Both the position numbers and the translations under genes were made by a program. A DNA stretch of 64,000 bases from contig CM029666.1 in assembly GCA_017311315.1 (NCBI GenBank), forward strand, positions 32,498,749 to 32,562,748. The letters are read 5' to 3'. Position 1 is the first letter of the stretch. The number at the start of each line of letters is the position of its first letter. This document shows, in pieces, positions 12,301 to 23,745 of the stretch. The notes beneath the pieces were generated by a model that was not told the DNA's origin, searched no databases, and was given only the letters and a program-made list of their open reading frames with translations. The DNA comes from Dendrocalamus latiflorus. Lineage: Eukaryota > Streptophyta > Magnoliopsida > Poales > Poaceae.

Positions 12301-15300
12301 TTTTGACTCTGTAGAGTTTGTACACTTTTACCACAAAAGACAATCAACTCGGTGCCCCCACACAATTCCTTAGACATGTTGTTGAGCAGACCATCACAGT
12401 GACTTTTCAAAGTATCTAGTCTCTTTTGTCGTCTCACTTTATGGGCTTCTCCCACTTGCGGTGGGTCCCATCTATGCACGGGATGTTTCCCACAGTTACT
12501 AATGCAGCCGGGCTCCACTTCTCGCAACGCTTAGAACAGCTGGGAAACTTCACCCTACACTTGGTGTCCCTTTAGGCCTCCCCTTGCCCTTGCGTATCCA
12601 CTTCCATCCACTACCGGTGAGATGAGTCCGGGGTTTCGATAAATTTACTTAGCCAAGTTGTACTTTACAGACTTGTGGTTGTACTGTTTTACACAGGAGG
12701 TCATGACAAGATTCAGTCCTTAGTGGTATCTGGGCGGTCTACCACTAACCCACTTTGTGCATCCACTACACCACACACAAACCCTCGAACCATCCGCCCA
12801 GATAATTAAGCAACTTGAGGTTTTTGGGAGCATAAAATATCCATAACCAAATATACCAGTCATTTCCACCATAACTGTCCAAACCAATTTCTCATGATTC
12901 AAAGTGATGCTTTGGGGTATTTTTGGTGCCCCAGATTATCTAAACAGTACTAAGCATGGCGTATAATTATGGACTTATTTTTGAAAGGTTACTATTATAA
13001 TTTTTGCTAGGGCGACAAGGTTCACACATTCAGATATTCCAAAGGAGGTGTAATATTATTCAAGGCAAACAATGGGCATATAACTAGAATCTTAAATTAA
13101 ACATGTATTTGCATATAAAATAACAGCATGCAATTTGATAGTTTAAACCAAAGTAATTTGCACAAAATGTAGGTTCAACATGATCAAAGTATTGACTCAC
13201 CTGGCGCGGTTTACCGCGGTCTTGAGTTCACACAATGCTCCCTCTTGAGCTTCTAGTCTTTATCTTCACTTTGCTCTTGATCTCGCTTGATCCATTAATT
13301 CTTCGGGACTCCAGTTTCTAACTACGCGATAAGCGACTGATTCCAAATGAAAGCAAATAACTCAAGAGATCCAAATAAATCTGAATAAACTCAATTTTAG
13401 TTTTATTATGAATTAATGAGTGATTCGGATGATTTGAGGCAAGGTCGGTGGTAGAATTACGATGACTTGATCTTTTCATTAATGATCTCTTTTACTATTT
13501 TTATATTTATCAAGGAAGTTCCATGAGCTAGGTTAAACCTATGAATTGGTGTATTTTGTCGAGTGCTAATGTTCAGGGCGTATGGTGTATGTATATATAA
13601 GTAATGTTTGCAAATTTTGGCTTACCAAGTTAATCTTATAGTCTATGTTCTTTTATGTACCTTTAGTTATTACTAGGCATAATCAGAATCCATTGGTTCG
13701 GGTCCTAGCTTGCTACATTTATTCAGGCTCAACTTTATTATTTACTAAATTTGATGCTAATATTTAATTTCTGGCACCTATATCATTTTGCCTACCCCTT
13801 TGTTATTATTCTGCTTAGCGCTATTTTTAGTCAAATTTATTTATCAGAGCTTGTCGTTCAGGTTCATATACTAATATAGCTACCTAATTAAATCTATCAT
13901 GGGGATTTGTTTAACAACGGTATGTTACATGTTAGAGCATACATTAGTATTATAAGGACAACTTTTATCTTAAGGTCTTGCTTTTATAACTATGCATAAT
14001 ATACACGTCATTCCCCTTTAACTTTATCCAGAATATATATTTTTAATTGACATCTGAACACCTAAATAAAGTCTTTGGTTGTTAGTGTCTTTAATTATTA
14101 ACTAGCTTTTAAATGAATATTCAAGCCATGTTTATGATGATTAATCCTACAGGAGATCTTAAATAATCTTATTTATATCCTATTCCATTTTTATTAGCTA
14201 TCATGAATTAAAAGTTTTAAATTTTCTTTAACCACTTAAGCATTAATATACATGTAATCCCTAATTACTTGTCATTAGCATTAATTATTTCACATCTGAT
14301 CATTATATAAGTTCAATTATCTCCTAATAAATTCTGCATCTTTTATTAATCATTTTCGAATTTTTACTAGCCTTTTTTCCCTCACTGTATGTGTTAGCAA
14401 AATGGTTAAAACCCTAATCTCTAAATATTGCGCACAGGGGAATCAAACTCGGGTCTGCGAACTGAAAGCGCACGCAGTTAGCCACTCGATCTCAGGGTGT
14501 TTCCTGACTTACCGAAGGGAGTAAAGGTAGAAGAGCTGGGGCGGTGGCGTCCAGAAGCAGGGGAGCCTGGGGTAGTGGCCGGGCGGCGACGTCGCCGGCG
14601 AGAGGAGGTCGGAGGAGGGCCGGAGATGGCTAAAATGGACTCCCGGTACTGCGGTGAAGCTAATGGAAGAGGTGGCTGGGACAGAGGAGCTTGGTAGCAG
14701 GCTGGCGGCGTGCGGCGGTGGCGGCGTGGGAAGGAGCCTCGGCGCTGTCGCCGGCGGGTCGATGTGGAGCTCGGCCGAGGGCAGGAACAGCTACGCCGTG
14801 CTCCTAGGGTGCTCGGGGGTGAAGGAATCGACCCAGCGGGCTCTCAATCGGTGGCGACCTTGTTGGTCGGCGACCGGTGAAGGAGGGAGCTCTAGAACTC
14901 GATTGCTTAGAGGAGAATGAAGTGTGGAGTGTGTGGAAGGGGACGGTGGCTTTGGTTGCTCTTATGGTGGACCGGTCGGAGCCGGCAACAGGCGGCTACC
15001 GTGAGGTCACGTCGGGACAGGCGGGTGAAGTGACGGGGCAGAGCTCTGGCGACACTGCACATGGCAGGGAGTGGCGCGGGGCTCGGCGAGCAGAGGTAGA
15101 TGGCGAGCGGCGCGTGCAGAGGGCAGAGGGGATGGACATGGCGCTGCGAGGTCAGAGGAGCAGAGCACGCGCGAGAAAGGGCGAAAAGAGAGAGGGAGGA
15201 GAGGCGCAGGGAGAGAGTGAAGGAGGAACGGGCAGGGCGCTCAGGCCCGCTGCGCAAAGGAAGAGGTGCGGGTGGAGGCGGGGCCACGCGCCAGAGAGAA

Positions 15301-15629
15301 GGGGCGCAGGCGGGTTGGGCGGCCGGTGGAAAAAAAAGGAGGCGTGCGCAGGGTTGGGCTGGGCCACACGGACGAGCGTTGGCTGGGCCGTGCGGCCACC
15401 ACGCGCAGAGGGCGGGAGAGGAGCTGGGCCGGGCCGGCCTGGCTTCATCCTACTTTTTTTATTTACCCATTTATTTATTGCATTATTTTTATGCACATAA
15501 ATAAATATACATATAGGGTATTCATGTTCCATTTATTCCCTCTTTCTCACCAAAAATCTTTTATTTATTTATTTATATATTCTTGGCACTATATTTATAG
15601 GTGTAACAGTTGGGTATGTATATTTTTGT

Positions 15630-15634
<5 letters not shown>

Positions 15635-15719
<85 letters not shown>
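15635..15719. repeat. (TA)n microsatellite, about 42 repeats
   Basis: An uninterrupted run of alternating T and A inside the 5.3-kb LTR insertion. It creates artificial IYIYIY reading frames on both strands that should not be taken as genes. Confidence 0.98.
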
Positions 15720-15721
<2 letters not shown>

Positions 15722-16030
15722 ATGTGTATTGGTATTTCTTTTGTTTGTTCCTATTGTTATTCCTGCCATTATTTTCAAAAATGACATTTTATGTTTTAAG
15801 TCAAATTTCTCCCTTCCTTTTATGGATCATCTTTTCATATTCGCATTTTAAATTTTATTTCTCCGTTATTTAAATATGTTTGTTTCTTCTTGATCTTTTT
15901 AACTTTTTGGAACCTCAACCAAATTTTTCAGAAAATACCATAAACTTCCAAATTCAAATAAAATATATTGCAAAAATAATTCAAAGACTTCACATTTTTC
16001 AAATTTAAATTTTCAGGATGTTACATACAT

Positions 16031-16860
16031 GGAGTCACAGTTAAGTGGTGTGAAGACTTTGATGACCCAATTGCATGATCTCAGAGAGGCTATGTGCACT
16101 TTGACCTCCCGTTGTGACAATTGGCCATCCTCACAATCTTGCATGAGTTCTCTAGCTCATTACTAGTCTATCACCACAGAGAGTGGTATGACTTCGATTG
16201 AGCCTATTCCTAGTGCTTCAGCAGAGTCAGCCTACAGCATCTAGACATCATCCACATCGACACCATAAGAAGCAATGTACTCAGTCTCCATCTCATACTG
16301 TTAGCTTCAATGTAGAGGACTCTCGCTGCTTTGACACTAATCATGTACTTCTTGAGATTGATATGGAGAGCACATTTGATGATGTCAACCACTTAGATGA
16401 TTCTTTGGTCTTTGAGCCTGAGATAGAGATATTCATGATTGATTATGAGGGGGCTGTTTCTGATGTCGAGGAGGCTACTTCTATTAATCCACTGGCTACT
16501 TCCTTCATTGATATCACCCCTCCGAAGATTTCTACTACCGTAAATTCTACTTCACCTTCACTTCAGGTAGTATTCAAGTTCTTCTCTGACAATCTTAGGT
16601 ATGATTTCCTTGGCCTTGGTGATGCTCATATCTCTTATGTGGAGTCTTGTAGTCCTTGTGTTATGCCTTATCGATATGCTTGTGTGTTGGATATTCTATT
16701 GATAACTTCAAGGGTGTCGACCCTACCGCATATACTTGCCATGTTTTTGAGTTTGTTTGTAGGTTTCCACTTTTGTACAGTCAAATACAAGCAGACTTGG
16801 TTTGAGTCAACATTCTTTAGGATCTAGGTGGATTTTGAGGCATGTTGCTTCATGAGGAGG
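16031..16860 (+). pseudogene. Athila-type element, gag 3' end and pol-like remnant
   Basis: Continuation of the gag interrupted at 10694: ESQLSGVKTLMTQLHDLREAM is readable from 16031. A 209-codon frame at 16198-16827 follows. It includes an acidic stretch (FDDVNHLDDSLVFEPEIEI) and the words FFSDNLRYDFLG, which resemble the LPDNLRYEFLG-type lead-in to reverse transcriptase in Athila pol. No RT motif follows, so the rest of pol seems deleted. The long open frame is probably decayed retroelement coding sequence rather than a host gene. Confidence 0.5.
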
Positions 16861-17132
16861 GGGACATATGCCTTTTTCATGTCCTGTCCTTGGCCCTCCT
16901 CCCGCTACACCCATATGAGCATCTCTTTATCTTCATTTTTATTTCCATGTCTTTTGTTAGTCTTTATTGGTTTATCCTCTTTTCTTTCTTTTTATTTTAG
17001 GTCCCATGCTAGATCCTCATCCTTATACGTATGACAAGCCATGGGATGATTTGTGTACTTCCACTAGATCATATATGCCTGATGAGCTGTTTCTTAACCT
17101 TTCAAACACACTCTTGATTCATTGCTCAATTT

Positions 17133-17147
17133 AAGCTTGGGGGAGGA
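17133..17147 (+). promoter_or_regulatory. polypurine tract of the Athila-type element
   Basis: AAGCTTGGGGGAGGA is a typical grass gypsy polypurine tract. It is followed by TTGTATGTG, a candidate LTR or 3' UTR start. A convincing 3' LTR pair to the 5' side could not be shown by eye. Confidence 0.6.
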
Positions 17148-18140
17148 CTTGTATGTGTATAGATGATGTTCTAGCATATTTGTATTATATTTGTGAGCAT
17201 ATGAGCTTATTGTTGTGTAGTTGATGATATATGGTCATTCTTATGCTTCATATTATGCTTATGTGATGATATATGACCTTTACTATTTGCTCTCATGTTA
17301 TGCTTATTGTGTATCTTGGCCGTGTGAGCCCATGCTATGGTTAATCTAGAAAGGTCATGCCAAAATTTTCTTAATTGAGCTTTGTTGTTACTAGTGCTTT
17401 GTATGTCTTAAGTCACTTGGCATCATATTGTAGAGCTTGAGCTTTGTTTATTATCCTTGATGTGCTTAGATATCTTGTGATCCTATAGCATTTGATTTAT
17501 TACGAGTTACGCATGTGTTTTAACCATTTGCGGATTGAATTGGTTCTAGTTATAGCCTTAGATTCATGCTTTGGCATACTATGTTATTTTAGATATTGAT
17601 ACTTTACTTAAATGTAAAATTTGTGAAAGGGGTAGTCCTATCTTAAGCCTATGACTTGTTGATTTATCTAGGTATCCATGTCTTGGGACACGTGTTACTT
17701 AGCATTAATAAAAACCGGTTATAGATGCTTAATCATAAAAAAAGAAAAGAAAATTTGTGATGCAATGTGTGAGTGTGTGGAATAAGTGACCTTGTCACAT
17801 TAGTTCAGAAACGTGTTGAATAAGTGGCATTGTTTGCCCAAGTGAAGTCAAAGTATGAATAAGTGGCAAAGTTTGCCCAAAGGTACGAATAAGTGGCACA
17901 AGTGCCCAATGTGTACTCCAAATTTGCTAAAAATAAAAAAAATTAGGTATCATGGCTCAAGTGTGGACTTTTCATAAGTATCATGCAAGTATTAGTCTCT
18001 TTGTCTCAAATAACAAATGCCTTAGCATGACTCTTTGATATTCTCATTATTAATGTTATACCTAGTTCTGATGCCTTAAAATTTTGGTTGGATTTATGTG
18101 ATCATTTGAGTGTATTTTGACACTTTTGTGTGTAACTTGA
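17148..18140 (+). mobile_element. 3' region of Athila-type element with degenerate 30-bp repeats
   Basis: AT-rich, non-coding. Between about 17778 and 17912 a word of the form GAATAAGTGGCA...TTTGCCCAA recurs three or four times with changing spacing. No gene is seen. Confidence 0.5.
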
Positions 18141-18149
18141 TTTGATCAA

Positions 18150-18700
18150 ATGTTGTAGTGAACAAGGACCCTTTGGTCTCCCAACACCTAGACCTTGCGA
18201 AGGCCAAAAAGCAAAGCTTGATACTTCGCCACATTATTAGTAGTCGAGAACTCAAGCCATGTTGTGTAGGCTAGCCTTCGCACATTTGGGGCTGTGTGCA
18301 CTAGGCGTTGTTAGAGTGGAGTTGCCATATCGACTCCGATGGCGGGTGGCAGTTCAACTCAAGAGTGGGCTTCCATTCAGTGATGAAGTCTGCCAGGAAT
18401 TATGATTTGATCGCTGTACGGGCCACATAGGTGATGGAAAAGGGCACCAAGTCGGTGTTCCACCTACCGATGCGACTAGTGGATTCCATATTTTGCAGTA
18501 TCGCCCTGAGGGGGAACGAGGAAGGCACAGTGATTTGGTGTGCTAAGAAGTAGTATCTTAGCTTCTGCGAGGCCATCAGTAAGGTGTGTGTTCGAGTGTT
18601 CGAGTACTTGACATGTAGAAGTGTTTAGGAGGTGTGTGTTTGAGTACTCATGATAGAGCTTGCTAGCTGGCCTAAGTTTCTCGAGCAAGTGCAAACCATT
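18150..18700 (-). pseudogene. Tat-lineage gypsy pol fragment (RT end / RNase H)
   Basis: Minus-strand words in order: RKLRHYF-like ASQKLRYYFLAHQITV, then PLRAILQN, TSRIGRWNTDL, a YVARTAIKS word, LADFITEWKPTLE, then FSTTNNVAKYQALLFGLRKV. This is the RNase H and aRNase H linker region of Tat/Retand-type Ty3/gypsy elements. Several stops and frameshifts interrupt it, and it is not connected to the plus-strand Athila-type element upstream. Confidence 0.75.
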
Positions 18701-18799
18701 CGAAGCTCTCGAGGGCCAACTTAGCCGTCATGATGCGAAGGTGGGCTCAAGGCTGAGATGAACGGAGGAAAGGTGTGGCACAGGGCATGGGCTATCAGC

Positions 18800-19259
18800 A
18801 AAAAGGAGAAACGATGGGCATGGTATTCAAAATCAGTGGCATGTGTTCATGAAGGCTAGAGGTGGAAGAAAGGTACTACAAGTGGGCCATACTCGGCAGT
18901 GAGAAGGAGAAAGGGTGAGCTGAGCTGAGAGGTTTTGGGCATCTATTAAACTCATCAGATGTACTCGAAAGATTATGATAATCTTTACAAATGCTCCTAA
19001 TATAGAGCTAATGATTGTGTAAATTTTTTAGAGTTTTATCTTGTCTTAATTTTTTAGAAAAATCTTAGAAGACTCCCTTATTGAATTTAATTATGCTTAT
19101 CTGATTTGAATTCCATTTGATTTATACTTTATGCACTTTTGATTTTTGAAAATCAAACTTTTCAAAAAAAATCCCAATAAAGAGCCAAAGAATCAAAATG
19201 CATTCAAAAAGTTTAAAATTTTCTCATTTTTTTGTATGCCCTAGAATTTGGGATGTTAC
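18800..19259 (-). mobile_element. 5' end of a gypsy LTR (minus strand), truncated
   Basis: Minus-strand TGTAACATCCC starts at 19259 and is followed by AT-rich LTR-like sequence. TCCTC follows on the plus strand as a possible target site, but the matching left copy was not found, so this is a truncated LTR. Its left limit is approximate. Confidence 0.5.
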
Positions 19260-21200
19260 ATCCTCCTCCTCGTCGGAATGGATTTCATTCAACAGGCCAT
19301 CCAAATATTCATGATAGTTAATACATGCTGCCCACCATCTCCCTGCACCTTTGGTTGGCTCAAAGTTATGGGTAAGCCTTGTCAACCCTCCATCATCTCG
19401 GGTGTTACCATGTTCCATTGTGGCGCCACAATGCACGGTAACAGCAAGTTCCACTTCACCAGCACCATCCCCCACCAACATTACGCTCCACACAACCACC
19501 ACCAACCAACTACGACACTTCTACGCCACCACTCTCACCAGTCTCACCCTTGCTCGACAGTTTCGTCCACTACAGAAATTGCACATAAACCATTGGCTTC
19601 TCATAAATTTCCACACTGTGATTGCTTGCAATCTCCATGTACTACCCTCAAGCAATGTTCCCAACCACCTTCTTCAGCTCTCAGAAACACTCCCTCAAAG
19701 CTCTAACCACTGTGGCTATCACTGCCTCGATGACAGCTTCTTCCTATCTATCTCCCTATCAAATGCACTTTGCACGCACCTCCCGAGCTCAGAGAGATCC
19801 ATCTCCTTTAGCCCTGGAGCCTAGATCGTGGTCCATTTACAATTTTGTAGGTCCACTCCATACGGCCTGTCCCACACAACACCCTGCCCATAGAATACGA
19901 ACAAATGTTCTATATCTGACATCACGTACCTAGCACCAATGCAGATGACATCCGCTTATTTCTGATGATGCTAAATACAGCTAAACATAATACAAAATAA
20001 TCAAGCACATGTACATAGTTGACCAACCAATTATGTCTTATAGCCATGTGCTCTTATGCATATATACAGGTACACATGCATACGTACATATATACAAGTA
20101 CGTACACAATTCTACAATCTAATCATCATTTTCTACATTTTTTTAAATCACCCCATAGTAATACATATACATGTGTATACGTACATACATATTTTCTAAA
20201 TGCGAAGGCATCGCGAATAATAAAAATAATAGTGCGTATTTTTTCAATTATTTACAAAGAATGATCATTATCGCCACTAATATGTCATTAACATGGATAA
20301 TTGGAAAGTATCGTCCGCATGAACTAAATACATACGTCAACTAAACATGATTGCAAGCATATTCTATACTACCAAACCACTGTTATGCTAATGGAACGCT
20401 AATGACATATTAAGCGTATTACTCGCATGTGAATGAACATACCTCTTTTCGAAGATCTTCACTGGATCTACACTAATTCCAACTGTGAAATCTCCCAAAT
20501 CACAACAAAACCACCTCAAAAAAACTAATTAAACTCTCTTCTATTATCTCTTTCTTTCTTCTTCCTTAACTCTCTCTCACTCGGAAGAGAAGAAACTTAA
20601 CTGCGCAGCTTCGGATGAGAGGGCAGAGAGTAATGCGAACCATTTTATCCACAAGGGGAGGTGTTGGCGATCGACAGGGCCACGAGGGTGTACATGGCAC
20701 AGGGGACAGCACCTAGCCATACCGAAGGCCATGGGAATCATAGCCGAGCGCATCACGTTGGGTCGCATTGCGTCGCATACGGTCAGCCACCTACTACATC
20801 CAGCCACCTATCGAGCTAAGGGAGCTCAGCTGGGCCTACTTTGAGCTACCGAGCAAGGGGAGCTCCATAAGCCAGCTCCAGCGCGCCTTGTTGGCCTACA
20901 GCGCTTACCTACCCTTCCGTGTTGGCGCCATGCTATGAGCTCTAGTGGCACGTTAGGCGACACGTGTCACCTATCGTGCTTGAGGACAAGGTTATATTTG
21001 TAAAAATAGATATCTAAGAACTTAAATCTAAAAAAAATTATGTTACCGTGCTAAACATGTAAACAATTCTGATTTATTCGTACCTTTACCTTTTAAGGGC
21101 ATTGTAGATATTTTGCCACATCCTTTCACACGAAGGAATTAAATTCCTTTTCACATTAAGGAATGCCAATTTCTTCGAGACGGAAGATTTCATAGCAAAC
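19260..21200. other. intergenic, no recognised gene
   Basis: The stretch 19260-19930 has open frames on both strands. The minus-strand one (19224-19505) includes the words RWWAACINYHEYLDGLLNEI and SDEEEDVTS and could be a decayed transposon or gene fragment, but I do not recognise it. From 20000 to 20470 the DNA is AT-rich. From 20560 to 20990 it is GC-rich, with short frames lacking recognisable domains. No RNA gene was seen. Confidence 0.5.
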
Positions 21201-21228
21201 AGTGGCTCAGATTTGTTGAAGGTTATTT

Positions 21229-21403
21229 TTTTTCAGTTTATGGCTTATAGCTTATTTCGAATAAACAAATATGATGGTTTTCCGTCATTATTTAAAACGA
21301 CTTATCAGGATAGCTTTTTCGAAACACCTTATTAGCATTTGGTTTATTCACACACACATTCATGTTAGGGATAAAAAATATTAGCTGTAGCTGAAAAGAA
21401 TCC
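21229..21403. mobile_element. MITE, family A copy 1
   Basis: Inverted-repeat-like ends TTTTTTCAGTTTATGGCTTATAGC and, on the other side, TTAGCTGTAGCTGAAAAG. The centre (GGTTTTCCGTCATT...AAAACGACTTATCAGGATAGCTTTTTCG) is clearly related to the stretch at about 36830-36990. It lies about 390 bp upstream of the LBD start codon, so it is part of that gene's upstream region. Confidence 0.55.
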
Positions 21404-21570
21404 AATCAAAATCCGCTTTATGGATTTAGGGCAAACTAATCCAAGGGATCTGCTCATCCGCACCCAGTTGTTCTCTCTCCCCCGGGATGGATCACCGATA
21501 TGTGCATGTACATACACGCGGGCGGGTATGTTACATGTGACTCGATCTGGATGTCGTCGCCAACCGCGAC

Positions 21571-21672
21571 CAAGTATATATCTCTCAGCGTTGGTTGCAA
21601 TCCACACCTATCCTCTTAACAAACTCGGCTAATCTGGCGCGTGCATGCGTGTCGTCTCTCTATATATATATA
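21571..21672 (+). promoter_or_regulatory. candidate TATA boxes of the LBD gene
   Basis: Two TATA-like sites lie upstream of the LBD start codon at 21793: AAGTATATATCT at about 21573-21583 and CTCTATATATATATAC at about 21657-21672. The second would put transcription start roughly 90 bp before the ATG, the first roughly 180 bp before. Which one is used cannot be decided here. Confidence 0.4.
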
Positions 21673-21792
21673 CGCCCGGCCGGCACGTGCGACGAACACG
21701 CGTACGTCTGCCGGCCCGCCCCCCGCCGCGCAGGCCAGTCTCGATCGATCTTGATCGGGAGTCACCTGGCAGGAAGATGCTGCTTTCCGGGC

Positions 21793-22413
21793 ATGTCCAC
21801 GTCCCCACCGCCGCCGTCGTCGTCCTTGTCGACGGCAACGGCAGACTTCTCCTCTCGGGGCTGCTCGTCCAACTCGCCCTATCCGCCGCAGCATCCGGCG
21901 TGCTCCGCTTGCAAGCACCAGCGCCGGAAGTGCGCGCCGGGGTGCGTCCTCGCGCCCTACTTCCCGGCCGACCAGCCCGGGAGCTTCCGCAACGCGCACC
22001 GCCTCTTTGGCATCAAGAACATCCTCCGCTTCCTGGAGAAGGCCGGCCCGCAGAACCGGGACGACGCCATGAAGTCCATGATGTACGAGGCCGACGCGCG
22101 GGCGGCCGACCCCGTGGGCGGCGCGCTGGGCGTCCTCCTGGCCCTCGATCGCGAGCTTCGGCTTGCGTTGGCCGAGCTCGCTGCCGTGCGTCAGCAGCTG
22201 GAGCTGTGCGGCCACACCGTCCAGCACCACCCGGCCCCCGACGCTCCCGGTTTCCTCTCGCCAGTGCAGCCCTGGATGCCGCCGACATTGCCGACGATAC
22301 CGGAAGCGGAACCGACGATAACGGTGGCACAACACGACTACTCCAGCTACATGCCTTACGGTGTGAAGATGGATGAAGATGCGAGATTAATGTCGATGGA
22401 ACACCATGCGTAG
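21793..22413 (+). CDS. LBD: LOB-domain (LBD) transcription factor, class I
   Basis: Intact 206-aa single-exon frame. The LOB domain starts at about residue 35 with the zinc-finger-like C block CSACKHQRRKCAPGC (Cys37, 40, 47, 51; spacing CX2CX6CX3C). The GAS block follows (FRNAHRLFGIKNILRFL ... YEADARAADPVGG), then a leucine-zipper-like stretch (LLALDRELRLALAELAAV). The last 80 or so residues are proline-rich and variable, as is usual. LBD proteins are plant-specific nuclear DNA-binding regulators of organ boundaries, lateral roots, pollen and metabolism. The YQRRKC/NAHRLFG-like wording is reminiscent of the LBD22/LBD27 subgroup, but that is from memory and unproven. I chose the ATG at 21793 because it directly precedes the family-typical Ser/Pro-rich start. 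An upstream in-frame ATG at 21595 would add 66 unusual residues and overlaps the TATA-like region. No lesion is seen, and this is the best candidate for a working gene in the window. Confidence 0.92.
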   Translation: MSTSPPPPSSSLSTATADFSSRGCSSNSPYPPQHPACSACKHQRRKCAPGCVLAPYFPADQPGSFRNAHRLFGIKNILRFLEKAGPQNRDDAMKSMMYEADARAADPVGGALGVLLALDRELRLALAELAAVRQQLELCGHTVQHHPAPDAPGFLSPVQPWMPPTLPTIPEAEPTITVAQHDYSSYMPYGVKMDEDARLMSMEHHA

Positions 22414-22900
22414 GGCTGTACGCTTGCCGCGGCTGGCCTTGTGAGGTAGAAGCGTCGTCGTCGTCGTCGAGCTGCAAGGCTTCCAATCCCCCCCGTGGTG
22501 GGGATTTGAGTCACACATTAGGGTTAGGCTTCATTCATGGTTGATTTTCTTTCATAATCAGAGGATAGGTTGAGACATAAAGTTAGCATTATTTGACGTC
22601 TCAAAAAAAAAGCTAGCATTATTTGAGAGTTCCTATTGTAGCAGTCGCCTATGTCCTCGCAAAAAAAAAAGGAAAAAGAAAAAAGGAATAAAAAGAGAGA
22701 GTAAGTTTGGTTACCACAGTTGTTTTGGTTTTGTAGGAGTCCTCATGATCAGCTTTGTATGTTCTGCCATTGGCTGCCACATCCACACATTGCGTTGATT
22801 TCAGTCTACGAGATACCACATCAATAAACTGTTTTTTTAATCTACCACATTATAGATGCAATTTGTAATACATTATTCGGAAATGTATCACTACCACTTG
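22414..22900 (+). other. 3' flank of the LBD gene
   Basis: Includes a (CGT)n run at 22449-22466, a small direct repeat of AAGCTAGCATTATTTGA near 22580-22625, and A-rich tracts. Polyadenylation probably lies here, but no single signal stands out. Confidence 0.4.
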
Positions 22901-22949
22901 CACGTAGCTACATGCCTTATCCATGCCATCCATTTAAGCTGAGATTCGT

Positions 22950-23225
22950 GCAGCCTCTCCCCCCTCTCTCTCTCTTCCTCTCTTGGCTCCTCTCTCTGTC
23001 CGGCTTTCTCACTTCCTCTATCTCTCTCGGCTCAGAAGGGGCTCGCGGCGAGCCGCAGAGGCGCAGCCGGAGGAGGAGAGGACTGTGCGACGAGGCGGGA
23101 GGAGGAGGCGCTGCTCGCGGCGGCGCGGCACAGCTCGGGCGGGCGAGGTTTCCGGCGCAGCAGCGGCGCGGCAGTCCGGCGGCAGCGGCGTAGACCGGGC
23201 CGGATTGGGAAAAGCTAGCATGAAT
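22950..23225. other. GC-rich island of unclear nature
   Basis: A CT-rich start (CTCTCTCTCT) followed by about 180 bp of very GC-rich sequence with overlapping frames on both strands and no recognisable domain. It resembles the 5' UTR and first exon of a plant gene that has been cut off; a MITE lies just downstream. No product can be named. Confidence 0.3.
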
Positions 23226-23397
23226 CTCGGAGCGGTTTTGGACGGTGAAGATAGTGCAGTAGCTACATGTAGGAAAACCACTCTCTCCGTTATTCCATGC
23301 ATGTTGATTGATAGGTGCATTTTTATTCTTAATTATGACACTCATTCTTTCATTCTTTTAAGAGTGCAAATTTTATGCATACATTCTGCATTCTTTA

Positions 23398-23610
23398 TTT
23401 ATGAGCTAGCTCTAAATATATTATTTCATATTTTAATAGAAGAGAGAGAAAAGCTAGCTCTTGATCAAGAGCTAGTCTCATACACACATTCCAAGATTAT
23501 ATGAGGATGTCATGTGGGACTATTCATGTTATAAGCTATGTGCTAAAAGTTAATATCATTGGAGTAGTTAGCTTAGAGCTAGTAACTAGCTCATACCATT
23601 GTACATGCCC
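23398..23610. mobile_element. MITE family B, copy 1 (truncated at left end)
   Basis: Over about 210 bp this is nearly the reverse complement of the MITE at 38226-38456, sharing the internal palindrome GCTCTTGATCAAGAGC and the terminus CCATTGTACATGCCC at 23610. The other terminus (GGGCATCTTCAATAG in the sister copy) is missing. TTA follows the intact end, suggesting a TTA-type target site as used by Tourist/PIF elements. Confidence 0.8.
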
Positions 23611-23745
23611 TTATAGATCGATAGGACAAGGTGCATTATTTAAACTTTTATTTTATGCATTTTCTTAGTCCGCTAGTTTGGTCTTCTCTTTTCCGAAACT
23701 TTTATGGTCGTTTGGATCTTATGGATTATAATTTAGTTTTCATAA

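Larger units (their letters stand above)
10700..16025 (-). mobile_element. 5,326-bp solo-LTR-like insertion with TACAT target duplication
   Basis: On the plus strand the insertion reads TGTAGGGACCC ... GGATGTTACA and is flanked on both sides by the 5-bp duplication TACAT (10695-10699 and 16026-16030). On the minus strand it begins TGTAACATCC and ends GGGTCCCTACA, the same ends as the shorter element at 29733-32470. Both also share a GC-rich first third, an internal block with the palindrome CTATTCGAATAG (here 12289-12300) and a block containing GCTCGCGGAGCACGG (here about 11068-11084). No gag or pol frame and no internal second LTR pair was found, so a very long solo LTR, perhaps with internal expansions, is the simplest reading. 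Open frames at 14497-15500 are in GC-rich LTR sequence and look non-coding. Confidence 0.75.

Noticed and set aside
14497..15532. GC-rich frames of up to 207 codons
   Set aside because: They sit within the 5.3-kb LTR-like insertion, overlap on several frames and match no family.
15266..15873. Long open frames with IYIYIY stretches on both strands
   Set aside because: They are made by the (TA)42 microsatellite at 15635-15719, not by a gene.
18154..19259. A 1.1-kb solo LTR between TGTAGTGAACA and GGATGTTACA
   Set aside because: No matching target duplication, and the left end reads as Tat-type RNase H coding sequence, so it is a pol fragment plus a separate LTR end.
21595..21792. Upstream in-frame ATG giving a 272-aa LBD protein
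   Set aside because: The extra 66 residues overlap the TATA-like region and do not resemble LBD N-termini; the ATG at 21793 fits the family better.
21645..22376. Overlapping 239-243-codon frames in the LBD region on both strands
   Set aside because: They are GC-driven shadows of the LBD coding sequence, which alone carries the LOB domain.
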